From an uncultured Bacteroidales bacterium (GTDB taxonomy: Bacteria; Bacteroidota; Bacteroidia; Bacteroidales; UBA932), in assembly GCA_902488725.1 (NCBI GenBank), contig CABTXO010000027.1:1-11104 (forward strand): a stretch of 11,104 bases of DNA. Reading direction: 5' to 3'. Position numbers and translations under genes: made by a program. A model generated the notes under the pieces. It saw nothing but the letters and a program-made list of their open reading frames with translations, was not told the DNA's origin and made no database searches. This document shows, piece by piece, positions 1-7,196 of the stretch (position 1 is its first letter; the number at the start of each line of letters is the position of its first letter).

Positions 1-826
1 AGCGGCAGACATGGGTCAGCTTCCGTTCATCAAGCGTGTTCGGCACCTTGAGCTGGTCGTTCAGGATCGCGACTGCGCTGGAGACGGGAAGATTGCCCGC
101 CCGTTCCCCGAGTCCGTTCACGGTCGTGTGGATCCCGTCGATGCCGGCCGCAACCGCTTCGAAGGTGTTTGCCGTGGCCAGATCGTAGTCGTTGTGCGCG
201 TGGAAGTCGAAGCGGCAGGCAGGATAGCGATCCCGCACTTCCCGGCAGAACTGCCGGGTCTGCGCCGGATTCAGGATCCCGAGCGTGTCGGGCAGCATGA
301 AACGCCGGATGCCGGAATCCTGCAAGCGGTCCAGCAGGAAGAAAACATAGTCCTTGGACTGGATCATGCCCTGCGACCAGTCTTCCAGATAGAGGTTGAC
401 CGCCATCCCTTTCGCGAAGGCCCGCGCCAGGCTGTCCCGGATGTCGGCGACATGCTCCGCCGGGGTCTTGTGCAGCTGGCCCTCCAGATGCCGGAGGGAT
501 CCTTTCGCCAGCAGATTCATCTCCCGGCCTCCCGCGTCGGAAATCCAGTCCACGGACCGGTCTCCGTCCACGAACCCCAACGCCTCGATCTGCGGAAGCA
601 GTCCCTGCGCAGCCGCCCAGGCGCATATTCGTGAAAAAGAACGGAACTCTCCCTCCGAGACGCAGGCGGAACAGACCTCCACGCGGTTTACCTTCAACTC
701 CTTCAGCAGAAGTTTGACAATCGCCAACTTCTCATCGGCATTGAAGGAAACCCCGGCGGTCTGTTCCCCGTCCCGCAGGGTCGTGTCCAGAATCTGTACC
801 TGTTCCGTCATGATCCCGTCACGCAT
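1..826 (-). CDS. leuA: LeuA/CimA-family acyltransferase (2-isopropylmalate or citramalate synthase), partial
   Basis: The first 275 residues of a DRE-TIM metallolyase-family enzyme, open to the left edge of the window (3' end missing). Family members condense acetyl-CoA with a 2-oxo acid; LeuA uses 2-oxoisovalerate (leucine pathway) and CimA uses pyruvate (an isoleucine route). The N terminus carries the family signature LDTTLRDGEQ (residues 13-22). The metal and substrate elements HAHND (209-213) and GLGERAGN (238-245) follow. The start chosen is the ATG that shares its A with the ilvC stop codon (TGATG), with GGAGA about 7 bases upstream; an in-frame ATG five codons later (809-811) is the alternative. 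The shared base implies translational coupling to ilvC, and operon position supports a branched-chain amino acid role. Which 2-oxo acid it uses is undecided, because the C-terminal regulatory region lies outside the window. The leuA symbol is therefore provisional. Confidence 0.88.
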   Translation of the reverse strand, partial: MRDGIMTEQVQILDTTLRDGEQTAGVSFNADEKLAIVKLLLKELKVNRVEVCSACVSEGEFRSFSRICAWAAAQGLLPQIEALGFVDGDRSVDWISDAGGREMNLLAKGSLRHLEGQLHKTPAEHVADIRDSLARAFAKGMAVNLYLEDWSQGMIQSKDYVFFLLDRLQDSGIRRFMLPDTLGILNPAQTRQFCREVRDRYPACRFDFHAHNDYDLATANTFEAVAAGIDGIHTTVNGLGERAGNLPVSSAVAILNDQLKVPNTLDERKLTHVCR

Positions 827-1869
827 CAGTCGTTCTCCGGACGCAGTTTCCGGACGGCCGCGCCCGTCCGCCACATCTCACTCTCGCGCAAGGCAGCCAA
901 CTCCCGGTTGAGTCCCTCGCGGTAGCCGGGCTTCGAATTGGCGTCGATCGAGATCTGAGCCTCGTTGCCGGACGCGACGGAATCGTACAGTCGCTCGAAC
1001 ACGGGCTTGGTCGCATCGTGGAAGGGTCCCATCCAGTCGAGCGCCCCGCGCTGTGCGGTCGTGGAGCAGTTGGCGTACATCCAGTCCATACCCTTCTCGG
1101 CGAAGAGCGGCATGAGGGACTGGGTCAGCTCCTCGACGGTCTCGTTGAAGGCCTCGGACGGAGTATGGCCGTGTTCGCGGAGCGTCTCGTACTGCGCCAG
1201 GAGCATGCCCTGGATCGCGCCCATCAAGGTACCCCGCTCTCCGGTCAGGTCGGAATAGACCTCCCGCTTGAAGTCGGTTTTAAAAAGGTAGCCGGAACCT
1301 ATGCCGATGCCCAGGGCCAACGTTCTGTCCAGCGCCCTTCCGGTCGCATCCTGGTAGATCGCATAGGATGAATTCACGCCGCGGCCCTGCAGGAAGAGCC
1401 GCCTCAACGAGGTTCCGGATCCCTTGGGGGCGACCATGATCACGTCGACATCCGCCGGGGGGACGATACCCGTCCGTTCGTTGTAGGTGATGCCGAATCC
1501 ATGGGAAAAGTAGAGCGCCTTTCCGGCCGTCAGGTTCTGCTTGACCGTTGGCCAGACGGCGATCTGCGCTGCGTCGGAAATCAGATATTCGATGATCGTG
1601 GCACGCCGGCAGGCCTCGTCGATGTCGAAGAGCGTCTCGCCGGGCACCCAGCCGTCGGCGACCGCCTTGTCGTAGGTCTTCCCGGCCCGCTGGCCGACGA
1701 TGACCCGGAATCCGTTGTCCCGAAGATTCAGGGACTGTCCGGGGCCCTGGACGCCGTAACCGATGATCGCGATCGTCTCGTCTTTCAAGACTTCACGCGC
1801 TTTTTCAAGGGAAAATTCCGCACGGGTGACGACTTCTTCCTCCACCCCGCCAAAGTTCATTTTTGCCAT
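826..1869 (-). CDS. ilvC: ketol-acid reductoisomerase
   Basis: A 347-residue class I (short) ketol-acid reductoisomerase. It isomerises and reduces 2-acetolactate or 2-aceto-2-hydroxybutyrate to the 2,3-dihydroxy acids, the second common step of valine and isoleucine synthesis, in the cytoplasm with Mg2+ and NAD(P)H. The Rossmann dinucleotide motif is GYGVQGPGQ (residues 37-45). The acidic metal ligands are expected in SDLTGE (206-211) and in the helix NETVEELTQ (242-250). The widespread family motif is GYGSQGHAQ, so this protein has Val, Pro and Gly at otherwise conserved positions; from memory this variant is typical of Bacteroidetes. The insertion-like stretch GTSLRRLFLQGRG (152-164) follows the VAPKG motif. 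The start ATG lies 19 bases after the ilvN stop; an ATG three codons in is possible. The stop shares a base with the downstream synthase gene. Confidence 0.96.
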   Translation of the reverse strand: MAKMNFGGVEEEVVTRAEFSLEKAREVLKDETIAIIGYGVQGPGQSLNLRDNGFRVIVGQRAGKTYDKAVADGWVPGETLFDIDEACRRATIIEYLISDAAQIAVWPTVKQNLTAGKALYFSHGFGITYNERTGIVPPADVDVIMVAPKGSGTSLRRLFLQGRGVNSSYAIYQDATGRALDRTLALGIGIGSGYLFKTDFKREVYSDLTGERGTLMGAIQGMLLAQYETLREHGHTPSEAFNETVEELTQSLMPLFAEKGMDWMYANCSTTAQRGALDWMGPFHDATKPVFERLYDSVASGNEAQISIDANSKPGYREGLNRELAALRESEMWRTGAAVRKLRPEND

Positions 1870-1888
1870 AATTGCTGTTGTTTATTTG

Positions 1889-2455
1889 TTATTGGATTGT
1901 TTTGCGTTGTTCTTCCTCCCGCTTCTTCAGGAAGCAGGAGACCGGTTCCTGCCGGCTCTTCGTGACTGCCACCCGCCCGGAACGGACGAACTGCAGGACG
2001 CCGAACCGGTTCAACTCGTTGTACAGGCGGCCGGTTTCTTCGGAATTGCCGGTCTTCTGGATGACCGTGAAGGTCTTGTTCATTTCCAGGATCCGGGCGT
2101 TGTTCGAGGAGATCAGGCGCTCGAAACCGTCGTATTCGAGCAGCTTTTCGGTCTCCACCTTGTAGAGGGCGACTTCCCGGTAGATCAGTTCGTCGTCCGT
2201 GTAGTAGAAGGCCTTGATGACCTCTATCTTCTTCTCCAGCTGCTTCACCGTGAGCGCCACCCGGTCTTCAGACCCCCGCACTTCAATCGTCAGCTTGTGG
2301 ATGCCCGGAAGGGTGGACGGAGACGCCGAGACGCTCCAGATGTCCAGGCTGTGCCGGGTAAAGACATTGGAGAACTGCTGGAGCAGTCCCGTCTGATTTT
2401 CGGTGTAGATGATCACCGTGTACCGGTTGTCGGTTGCGTTGTTGTTCATGTTCAT
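1889..2455 (-). CDS. ilvN: acetolactate synthase small (regulatory) subunit
   Basis: A 188-residue regulatory subunit of acetohydroxyacid synthase, which binds the IlvB catalytic subunit, activates it and usually confers feedback inhibition by valine or other branched-chain amino acids. An N-terminal ACT domain spans about residues 11-85, beginning RYTVIIYTENQTGLLQQFSNVF, with the Gly-Leu-Leu turn where effectors bind in this family. A second ACT-like C-terminal domain spans about 93-170. The last 18 residues (KKREEEQRKTIQ region) form a charged tail. Length is somewhat above the roughly 160 residues of E. coli IlvH and in line with Bacteroidetes homologues as I recall them. The start is 7 bases after the ilvB stop; a second ATG two codons later is equally possible. 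Position directly behind ilvB supports the pairing. Effector specificity cannot be read from the sequence. Confidence 0.93.
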   Translation of the reverse strand: MNMNNNATDNRYTVIIYTENQTGLLQQFSNVFTRHSLDIWSVSASPSTLPGIHKLTIEVRGSEDRVALTVKQLEKKIEVIKAFYYTDDELIYREVALYKVETEKLLEYDGFERLISSNNARILEMNKTFTVIQKTGNSEETGRLYNELNRFGVLQFVRSGRVAVTKSRQEPVSCFLKKREEEQRKTIQ

Positions 2456-2462
2456 CAGATTC

Positions 2463-4202
2463 TCAAGGGGTTCTTCGGTACCATTCGCTGCCGTTCAGCA
2501 TGATCTCGTCGATGCTTTTCCCGGGCGGAATCATCGGCATGACCAGACTTGCTTCCCGGACGCGCACCTCCAGCAGGAAGGGATCGTCACTGGAAAGCAT
2601 CCGGCTGACCGCGGCAGGCAGGTCCTCCCGATTCTCGACCAGGCCGTAATCGATGCCGTAGCCTTCGGCGATCTTCCCGTAGTCGGGGTTCAGCATCCGG
2701 GTCTGGGAATAGACCCCGTGGTAGAACATCTCCTGCCACTGGCGGACGTTTCCCAGCCAGTTGTTGTTCAACATCACGATCTTGACGCCGAGACGCTCCT
2801 GCATGACGGTGCCCAGCTCCTCGATGGTCATCTGTAGACCTCCGTCGCCCACGAAGAGGCAGACCTGGCGCGCCGGCTCGGCGATCTTCGCGCCGATGGC
2901 CGCCGGCAGACCGAAGCCCATGGTCCCGAGTCCTCCGGAAGTGATGAGACTCCGGGTGTGCCGGAAGCGAGAATACCGGGAGGCGATCAGCTGATTCTGA
3001 CCGACATCCGTAACGATGACCGCCGCTCCGCCGGTGGCCTCGGACACCGCATCCACGACCTCGCCCATGTTGATGAGACCGGATCCGGGACGGATTTCCG
3101 GCCGGATCACTTTCGCTTCTTCCACCGCCCGGCAGGTGTGGAAACTGTCTTCCCACGCGGCATGCTTTCTCCGCTGAATCTTCTCCGTCAACGCCTGCAG
3201 GACCCGTCTCGCATCACCATGGATGCCGACCGTCACCGGCACGACCTTGCCGATCTCGGAGGCATCGATGTCGATGTGGATGACCTTCGCCTGCTTCGCG
3301 TAGGTCGAAATCTTTCCGGTCACCCGATCGTCGAAACGCATGCCCACTGCAATCAGGACATCACATTCATTCGTCTTGACATTCGGCGCGATGTTGCCGT
3401 GCATCCCCAGCATTCCTTTCAGATGCTTCGCGTCCGAGGGAAGGGCGCTGAGTCCCAGCATGGTCGTGCCCGCAGGAATTCCCCCCTTGTCCAGAAAGGC
3501 TTCCAGCTCCTTTTCCGCATGGCTCAGGAGGATCCCGTGGCCGAAGACCACGAAGGGGCGCTCCGCCGCATCGATCAGGCGGGCGGCCGCCTCGATCGCT
3601 TCTTCGGACGGTTCGGGGTCGGGAACATAGCTCCGGATGAAGGAGCACTTGCGGTAGGCCGGATCGGTCAGGCCGACCTGCGCATCCCGCGTGAAATCCA
3701 GCACGACCGGACCGGGGCGTCCGGTCGAAGCAATGTAGAAGGCCCTGGAAACAGCCCAGGCCACATCTTCCGCCCGGCGGATCTGGTAGTTCCATTTCGT
3801 GATAGCCGTGGTCAGACCCAGCACATCCGTCTCCTGGAAGGCATCCGTTCCCAGCGCCGAAGAGGCGACCTGCCCCGTGACCACCACGACCGGCGTGGAA
3901 TCCATCATGGCATCCGTGACACCGGTGATCACGTTCGTGGCCCCGGGACCGGACGTGACGATCACCACCCCGGTCTTGCCGCTGACCCGGGAATAGCCCT
4001 GGGCGGCGTGGATCGCCCCCTGCTCATGCCGCACGAGGACATGCCGGAGCGAACCTGAGAAGGCATCCAGCTTTTCGTAGGGGTGGATGATCGCACCGCC
4101 GGGGTAGCCGAAGACCGTGTCGACTCCTTCCGCGACGAAGGCGCTCAGAAGGGCTTCCGATCCCGTGATCTTGTCGTTGTCCATTGTTATCGTTCGTTTC
4201 AT
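2463..4202 (-). CDS. ilvB: acetolactate synthase large (catalytic) subunit
   Basis: A 579-residue thiamine diphosphate enzyme that condenses two pyruvates to 2-acetolactate, or pyruvate with 2-oxobutyrate to 2-aceto-2-hydroxybutyrate, the committed step of valine and isoleucine synthesis. All three family domains are present. The pyrimidine-binding domain holds FGYPGGAI (31-38) and the cofactor-activating Glu in RHEQGA (E60). The central domain carries RFDDRVTGK (289-297). The pyrophosphate-binding domain has [15 protein letters not shown] (424-438) and the GDG...NN metal motif (GDG 452-454, NNN 479-481). The length matches the family. The ATG used overlaps the ilvD stop as ATGA, suggesting coupled translation. 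An internal ATG at codon 7 (4182-4184) gives the more usual N-terminal length and could be the true start. It works with IlvN, encoded 7 bases downstream. Confidence 0.96.
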   Translation of the reverse strand: MKRTITMDNDKITGSEALLSAFVAEGVDTVFGYPGGAIIHPYEKLDAFSGSLRHVLVRHEQGAIHAAQGYSRVSGKTGVVIVTSGPGATNVITGVTDAMMDSTPVVVVTGQVASSALGTDAFQETDVLGLTTAITKWNYQIRRAEDVAWAVSRAFYIASTGRPGPVVLDFTRDAQVGLTDPAYRKCSFIRSYVPDPEPSEEAIEAAARLIDAAERPFVVFGHGILLSHAEKELEAFLDKGGIPAGTTMLGLSALPSDAKHLKGMLGMHGNIAPNVKTNECDVLIAVGMRFDDRVTGKISTYAKQAKVIHIDIDASEIGKVVPVTVGIHGDARRVLQALTEKIQRRKHAAWEDSFHTCRAVEEAKVIRPEIRPGSGLINMGEVVDAVSEATGGAAVIVTDVGQNQLIASRYSRFRHTRSLITSGGLGTMGFGLPAAIGAKIAEPARQVCLFVGDGGLQMTIEELGTVMQERLGVKIVMLNNNWLGNVRQWQEMFYHGVYSQTRMLNPDYGKIAEGYGIDYGLVENREDLPAAVSRMLSSDDPFLLEVRVREASLVMPMIPPGKSIDEIMLNGSEWYRRTP

Positions 4203-6043
4203 TTGATGATTCTGACAGCCCCCCGGTCCGCAGAGCTAACCAACGAGGCGTAGGCCTGGAGGCTTCCGGGAACATTCCGGACCCGAAGGGGCGCGGTAAA
4301 GGCCTTGCGTCCTCTCTTCCGCTCCTCGGCACGGCGGGCCTGGAACTGTTCGTCCGAAAGCAGGGCGTTGATCGAGCGGCCGGGGATGTCGATCTCGATG
4401 AGGTCACCGTCTCGCACCAGGGCGATGTTCCCGCCCGCAGCCGCTTCCGGAGAGATGTGTCCGATGCTGAGCCCGGAGGTGCCGCCGCTGAAACGGCCGT
4501 CGGTGATCAGCGCACAGGCCTTTCCGAGGTGCATCGATTTGATGTACGAGGTCGGGTACAGCATTTCCTGCATACCCGGTCCTCCTTTGGGCCCCTCATA
4601 GGCGATGACCACCACGTCGCCCGCCTGGACTTTCCCGCCGAGGATGCCCTCGCAGGCCGCTTCCTGGGAATCGAAGACCCGGGCGGGGCCCGTAAACTTC
4701 CGGAGGCCCGGATCCACGCCCGCCGTTTTGATCACGCAGCCGTCCCGGGCGATGTTGCCCTTGAGCACGGACAGGCCGCCGTCCTTCGTGTACGCATGCG
4801 CGATGTCCCGGATGCAGCCTTCCGCCCGGTCCAGATCGAATGTTTCGTATGAATTTGCCTGGCAGGACATCCGCAGAGCGCGCCGGTTGCCGGGGGCGCT
4901 CGCATAGATCCGCCGGGCCTTCGCCGTGCAGGACTTGCTTTCGAGGGAATATTTCCGAATCTCTTCGCCGAGCGTCATGCCGTCCACGCGCTTCAGGGAC
5001 GTGTCGACCAGTCCCGCATCCGCCAGCTGCTTCAGGATGGAGACGACTCCTCCGGCGCGGTTGACATCCTGAATATGGTACTTCCCGGTGTTCGGGGCGA
5101 CTTTGCACAGGCAGGGCACCCGCCGGGAGAGCGCGTCGATGTCCGCCATTGAAAAGTCGGCGCCGGCTTCATGGGCGATCGCCAGCAGGTGCAGGATGGT
5201 GTTGGTGGATCCCCCCATGGCGATGTCCAGCGCCATCGCATTGCGGAACGCCGCAGGGGAAGCGATGGATCGGGGCAGCACGCTTTCGTCCCCGTCCCGG
5301 TAATAGGCGAAGGCGTTCCGGACGATCCGGCGGGCCGCATCGACGAAGAGCCGGCGGCGGTTGCGGTGGGTGGCCACCACGGTCCCGTTGCCCGGAAGCG
5401 CCAGCCCGATCGCCTCGGTCAGGCAGTTCATGGAATTCGCCGTGAACATGCCCGAACAGCTTCCGCAGGTGGGACAGGCGGCCGCCTCGATCCGGGCGAC
5501 TTCCGCGTCGGAAACCGCCGGGTCGGCGGAACGCACCATGGCATCGATCAGGTCGATCCGCTCGGTTCCGTAAAGGCCCGCCTCCATCGGCCCGCCCGAC
5601 ACGAAGATTGCGGGGATGTTCAGCCGCATGGCCGCCATGAGCATCCCGGGCGTGATTTTGTCGCAATTGCTGATGCAGACCATGGCATCCGCCTTGTGGG
5701 CGTTGACCATGTACTCCACGCTGTCGGCGATCAGGTCCCGGGAAGGCAGGGAATAGAGCATGCCGTCATGCCCCATGGCGATCCCGTCGTCGACCGCAAT
5801 GGTGTTGAACTCGGCCGCATAACAACCTTGCCGCTCGATTTCCCGCTTCACAAGCTGTCCGATCGCATGCAGGTGCGTGTGGCCGGGCACGAATTGGGTG
5901 AAAGAGTTCACGATCGCAATGATCGGCTTCCCGACCTGCTCCGGTTTCATTCCGTCAGCCGCCCACAGAGCCCTTGCTCCGGCCATCCGACGCCCTTCGA
6001 AGGTGGCGGCGCTGCGCAGGGTATGTTTCATATTGACGCTCAT
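4199..6043 (-). CDS. ilvD: dihydroxy-acid dehydratase
   Basis: A 614-residue iron-sulfur dehydratase that converts 2,3-dihydroxyisovalerate and 2,3-dihydroxy-3-methylvalerate to the 2-oxo acids, the third common step of valine and isoleucine synthesis. Visible family elements are VDDGIAMGH (84-92, metal-binding Asp), [10 protein letters not shown] (125-134, cluster Cys127 plus the Asp and Lys of the metal site), [11 protein letters not shown] (190-200, cluster Cys196), and [10 protein letters not shown] near residue 519 with the catalytic Ser. Near residue 47 it reads NSFTQFVPG, as in the E. coli enzyme, rather than the Cys-containing version seen in other IlvD proteins. It is the first enzyme gene of the operon. 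The start ATG lies 9 bases after the U-tract of the attenuator terminator, behind the purine-rich GAAAGGAAA; an ATG four codons in is the alternative. The TGA stop overlaps the ilvB start. Confidence 0.97.
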   Translation of the reverse strand: MSVNMKHTLRSAATFEGRRMAGARALWAADGMKPEQVGKPIIAIVNSFTQFVPGHTHLHAIGQLVKREIERQGCYAAEFNTIAVDDGIAMGHDGMLYSLPSRDLIADSVEYMVNAHKADAMVCISNCDKITPGMLMAAMRLNIPAIFVSGGPMEAGLYGTERIDLIDAMVRSADPAVSDAEVARIEAAACPTCGSCSGMFTANSMNCLTEAIGLALPGNGTVVATHRNRRRLFVDAARRIVRNAFAYYRDGDESVLPRSIASPAAFRNAMALDIAMGGSTNTILHLLAIAHEAGADFSMADIDALSRRVPCLCKVAPNTGKYHIQDVNRAGGVVSILKQLADAGLVDTSLKRVDGMTLGEEIRKYSLESKSCTAKARRIYASAPGNRRALRMSCQANSYETFDLDRAEGCIRDIAHAYTKDGGLSVLKGNIARDGCVIKTAGVDPGLRKFTGPARVFDSQEAACEGILGGKVQAGDVVVIAYEGPKGGPGMQEMLYPTSYIKSMHLGKACALITDGRFSGGTSGLSIGHISPEAAAGGNIALVRDGDLIEIDIPGRSINALLSDEQFQARRAEERKRGRKAFTAPLRVRNVPGSLQAYASLVSSADRGAVRIIK

Positions 6044-6120
6044 TTTCCTTTCAAAATAAAACCCTCCCCAGTGTTGACTGAGAAGGGTAAGTTGAAGTCT
6101 GAAGTCCTATCAGCAATCAT
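6040..6120 (-). other. possible 26-codon ORF across the attenuator, ending on the ilvD start
   Basis: A minus-strand ATG at 6118-6120, eleven bases after the leader peptide stop, opens a 26-codon frame. It crosses the whole terminator hairpin and ends with a TGA overlapping the ilvD ATG (ATGA). The predicted peptide ([20 protein letters not shown]...) matches no family I know. If translated, ribosomes here would disrupt the terminator and be coupled to ilvD. There is no clear ribosome-binding sequence, and a frame this short can arise by chance, so it is recorded only as a candidate. Confidence 0.2.
6053..6088 (-). terminator. intrinsic terminator of the ilv attenuator
   Basis: On the minus strand ACCCTTCTCAGT (6088-6077), loop CAAC (6076-6073) and ACTGGGGAGGGT (6072-6061) form a 12-pair stem. 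It contains ten Watson-Crick pairs and two G-U wobbles, and TTTATTTT (6060-6053) follows. This is a textbook Rho-independent terminator placed 9 bases before the ilvD ATG, where it would stop transcripts before any ilv enzyme gene. Together with the upstream leader peptide and the competing antiterminator it forms an attenuator. Confidence 0.9.
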
Positions 6121-6136
6121 GCAAGCCTTCTCAGTC
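6076..6136 (-). promoter_or_regulatory. antiterminator structure of the ilv attenuator
   Basis: GACTGAGAAGG (6136-6126), which includes the last sense codon and stop codon of the leader peptide, is perfectly complementary over 11 bases to CCTTCTCAGTC (6086-6076). That target is most of the terminator's 5' arm plus its first loop base, so the two helices are mutually exclusive. The loop between the arms is 39 bases (6125-6087). A ribosome stalled in the Ile/Leu/Val codon run leaves the upstream arm free and the antiterminator forms. A ribosome at the stop codon covers that arm and the terminator forms. No separate protector segment upstream of the 6136-6126 arm was found. Confidence 0.82.
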
Positions 6137-6193
6137 CACGCGCGGTAGCACGAGGACGACAAGCAGAATGATGATAATGGACAGATTCGACAT
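6131..6193 (-). CDS. branched-chain amino acid leader peptide (attenuator peptide)
   Basis: A 20-codon ORF with ATG at 6191-6193 and TGA at 6131-6133. It encodes MSNLS, then the uninterrupted run IIIILLVVLVL (residues 6-16), then PRVD. Thirteen of the 20 residues are Ile, Leu or Val (4 Ile, 5 Leu, 4 Val), covering all three end products of the downstream operon. It is analogous to the enterobacterial IlvL peptide in role but not alignable with it. The proposed function is cis sensing of charged Ile-, Leu- and Val-tRNA by ribosome stalling; the peptide itself need have no function. The stop codon sits inside the antiterminator arm at 6136-6126, the geometry expected for attenuation. There is no Shine-Dalgarno sequence; the start follows the AT-rich TTTAGAATTT, usual for this phylum. 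A short hydrophobic membrane peptide is the alternative reading, but the terminator and antiterminator make that unlikely. Confidence 0.9.
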   Translation of the reverse strand: MSNLSIIIILLVVLVLPRVD

Positions 6194-6233
6194 AAATTCT
6201 AAACGGGGATTACTTCTAAATCGTAACCGCCGG

Positions 6234-6265
6234 TAAAAGTAGAAATCCTTTTTGCAATTTCCTAA
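6234..6265 (-). promoter_or_regulatory. candidate ilv operon promoter
   Basis: On the minus strand TACTTTTA (6241-6234) matches the Bacteroidetes -7 element TAnnTTTG except at the last base. TTAG (6265-6262), a weak match to the -33 element TTTG, lies 20 bases upstream. Transcription would begin near 6228, giving an untranslated leader of about 35 bases before the attenuator peptide. The -7 match is fair and the -33 match poor; placement between the nitrilase stop and the leader ATG is the main support. Confidence 0.4.
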
Positions 6266-6283
6266 CTTTTTCGGAAGAAATTG
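6255..6283. repeat. imperfect inverted repeat between the amidase gene and the ilv leader
   Basis: CAATTTC (6255-6261) and GAAATTG (6277-6283) are complementary 7-base arms around a 15-base centre. No U-tract follows on either strand, so it is a poor terminator. It overlaps the proposed -33 region of the ilv promoter. It could be an operator, a 3'-end hairpin for the amidase transcript, or chance in AT-rich DNA. Confidence 0.3.
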
Positions 6284-6287
6284 AAAA

Positions 6288-7064
6288 CTATATCGTTTTA
6301 GGTGGAATAATGTCCTTCAGAACCGGGAAGGAGGCCCGGCAGGCGGCCAAGGAAGCGAGGTCCAGTTCTGCCCGCACCAGTTCCTCCCTTCCGGACATGC
6401 CGGCGGCAAGGGTCTTTCCGGAGGGATCCAGTGCCACCGACGCCCCGGTGTAGGTGCAGGACGGATCGGATCCGACCCGGTTCACCCCCAGGACAAAACA
6501 CTGGTTCTCGATGGCGCGGGCCTTGAGCAGGGCGCTCCAGGCGTCCACCCGCTGTACCGGCCAGCTGGCCACGAAAAGTGCGAGGTCATATTCCGGAAGC
6601 CCGGAGGGAAGAAGGCCGTTGCGCGCCGTTTCGGGGAAACGGAGGTCGTAGCAGATCTGCAGCAGAATCCTGACCCCGGCATATTCCACCACCACTTTCC
6701 GCCCGCCCGGAGTAAAGGTGCGGTCTTCACCGCTGTAGGAGAAGAGGTGGCGCTTGTCGTAGCAGGTCACCTTGCCGGAGGGCTCCACGAAATGGAACCG
6801 GTTGTAGAACCGCCCGCCCTCTTCGGTGGCGATGCTTCCGGCGATCGCGAAGCCATATTCCCGGGAACGCATTTTCATCCATTCAAGGGTGTAACCGTCC
6901 TTTTCGGCGATGCCGGCGGGACGGGGCGCGAAGCCGGTGGAAAACATTTCGGGAAAGACCACCAGATCGGTGTCTCCGAGGGTTTTCAGGCGTTCGTCGT
7001 TGCGGTTGCGGTTGGCGGCAGGATCTCCCCACGCCAAGTCTATCTGCATCAGGGTCGTTTTCAT
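6288..7064 (-). CDS. nitrilase-superfamily amidase, omega-amidase (YafV/Nit2)-like
   Basis: A 258-residue carbon-nitrogen hydrolase with the Glu-Lys-Cys triad of the nitrilase superfamily: FPEMFSTGF (Glu39), YDKRHLF (Lys104) and QICYDLRFPE (Cys138), numbered from the start used here. PEMFSTGF, KRHLFS and the later ASWPVQRVDAW and KARAIENQCFVLGVNR match the YafV/Nit2 branch. That branch hydrolyses omega-amides such as 2-oxoglutaramate or 2-oxosuccinamate made by transamination of Gln or Asn, and acts in the cytoplasm. The start is ATG 7062-7064 (MKTTLMQIDLAWGD), where family similarity begins. An in-frame ATG six codons upstream (7080-7082) overlaps the promoter-like sequences and adds an unconserved MLPSFR. 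The gene ends 94 bases before the ilv leader ATG on the same strand, with no convincing terminator between. Nit2-type repair of deaminated glutathione is a related alternative role. Confidence 0.87.
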   Translation of the reverse strand: MKTTLMQIDLAWGDPAANRNRNDERLKTLGDTDLVVFPEMFSTGFAPRPAGIAEKDGYTLEWMKMRSREYGFAIAGSIATEEGGRFYNRFHFVEPSGKVTCYDKRHLFSYSGEDRTFTPGGRKVVVEYAGVRILLQICYDLRFPETARNGLLPSGLPEYDLALFVASWPVQRVDAWSALLKARAIENQCFVLGVNRVGSDPSCTYTGASVALDPSGKTLAAGMSGREELVRAELDLASLAACRASFPVLKDIIPPKTI

Positions 7065-7070
7065 ACGGAA

Positions 7071-7087
7071 CGAAGGTAGCAAGAATA
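7071..7087 (-). promoter_or_regulatory. candidate -7 elements for the amidase gene
   Basis: Two minus-strand sequences match TAnnTTTG at five of the six fixed bases: TATTCTTG (7087-7080) and TACCTTCG (7078-7071). Neither has a convincing -33 box at the expected distance. Either would start transcription within about 10 bases of the ATG at 7064, giving a very short or absent 5' leader. That favours the 7064 start over the one at 7082. Confidence 0.3.
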
Positions 7088-7166
7088 TTGCAAAAAATGC
7101 TGAAACATTTGCTCGCTGCCGCTGTGGCGGCCCTGCTCTTTCGCCATGCCGGAACAGTCGGCTTTC

Positions 7167-7196
7167 TTGTATTCTTCAGAAAAAATCGTAACTTTA
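7167..7196 (+). promoter_or_regulatory. Bacteroidetes-type promoter of the envelope operon
   Basis: TTG (7167-7169) and TAACTTTA (7189-7196) are separated by 19 bases. The -7 element differs from TAnnTTTG only in its last base, and the spacing is within the usual range for the phylum's primary sigma factor. Transcription would start near 7203, about 50 bases before the ATG of the DUF4369-thioredoxin gene. The rest of the divergent gap (7065-7256) holds only a 5-pair GC hairpin at 7118-7131 and no supported gene. Confidence 0.6.

Noticed and set aside
30..626. 198-codon minus-strand ORF inside the LeuA/CimA gene
   Set aside because: It is in a different frame of the same strand as a gene with clear catalytic motifs, and its own translation has no motifs.
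2958..4058. 366-codon plus-strand ORF opposite ilvB
   Set aside because: It is a shadow of the ilvB frame; the translation is Arg/His/Gly/Asp-rich without domains.
6087..6125. Possible pause or protector hairpin between the antiterminator arms, including the direct repeat GACTTC-A-GACTTC
   Set aside because: I could not find a stem longer than a few pairs that would compete with the terminator or antiterminator.
5171..6148. 325-codon plus-strand ORF opposite ilvD and the leader region
   Set aside because: It overlaps the conserved ilvD coding sequence and the attenuator, and its translation is typical antisense composition.
7118..7131. GCCGC-TGTG-GCGGC hairpin in the divergent gap
   Set aside because: The stem has only five pairs, no U-tract follows on either strand, and it sits in locally GC-rich sequence, so chance is sufficient.
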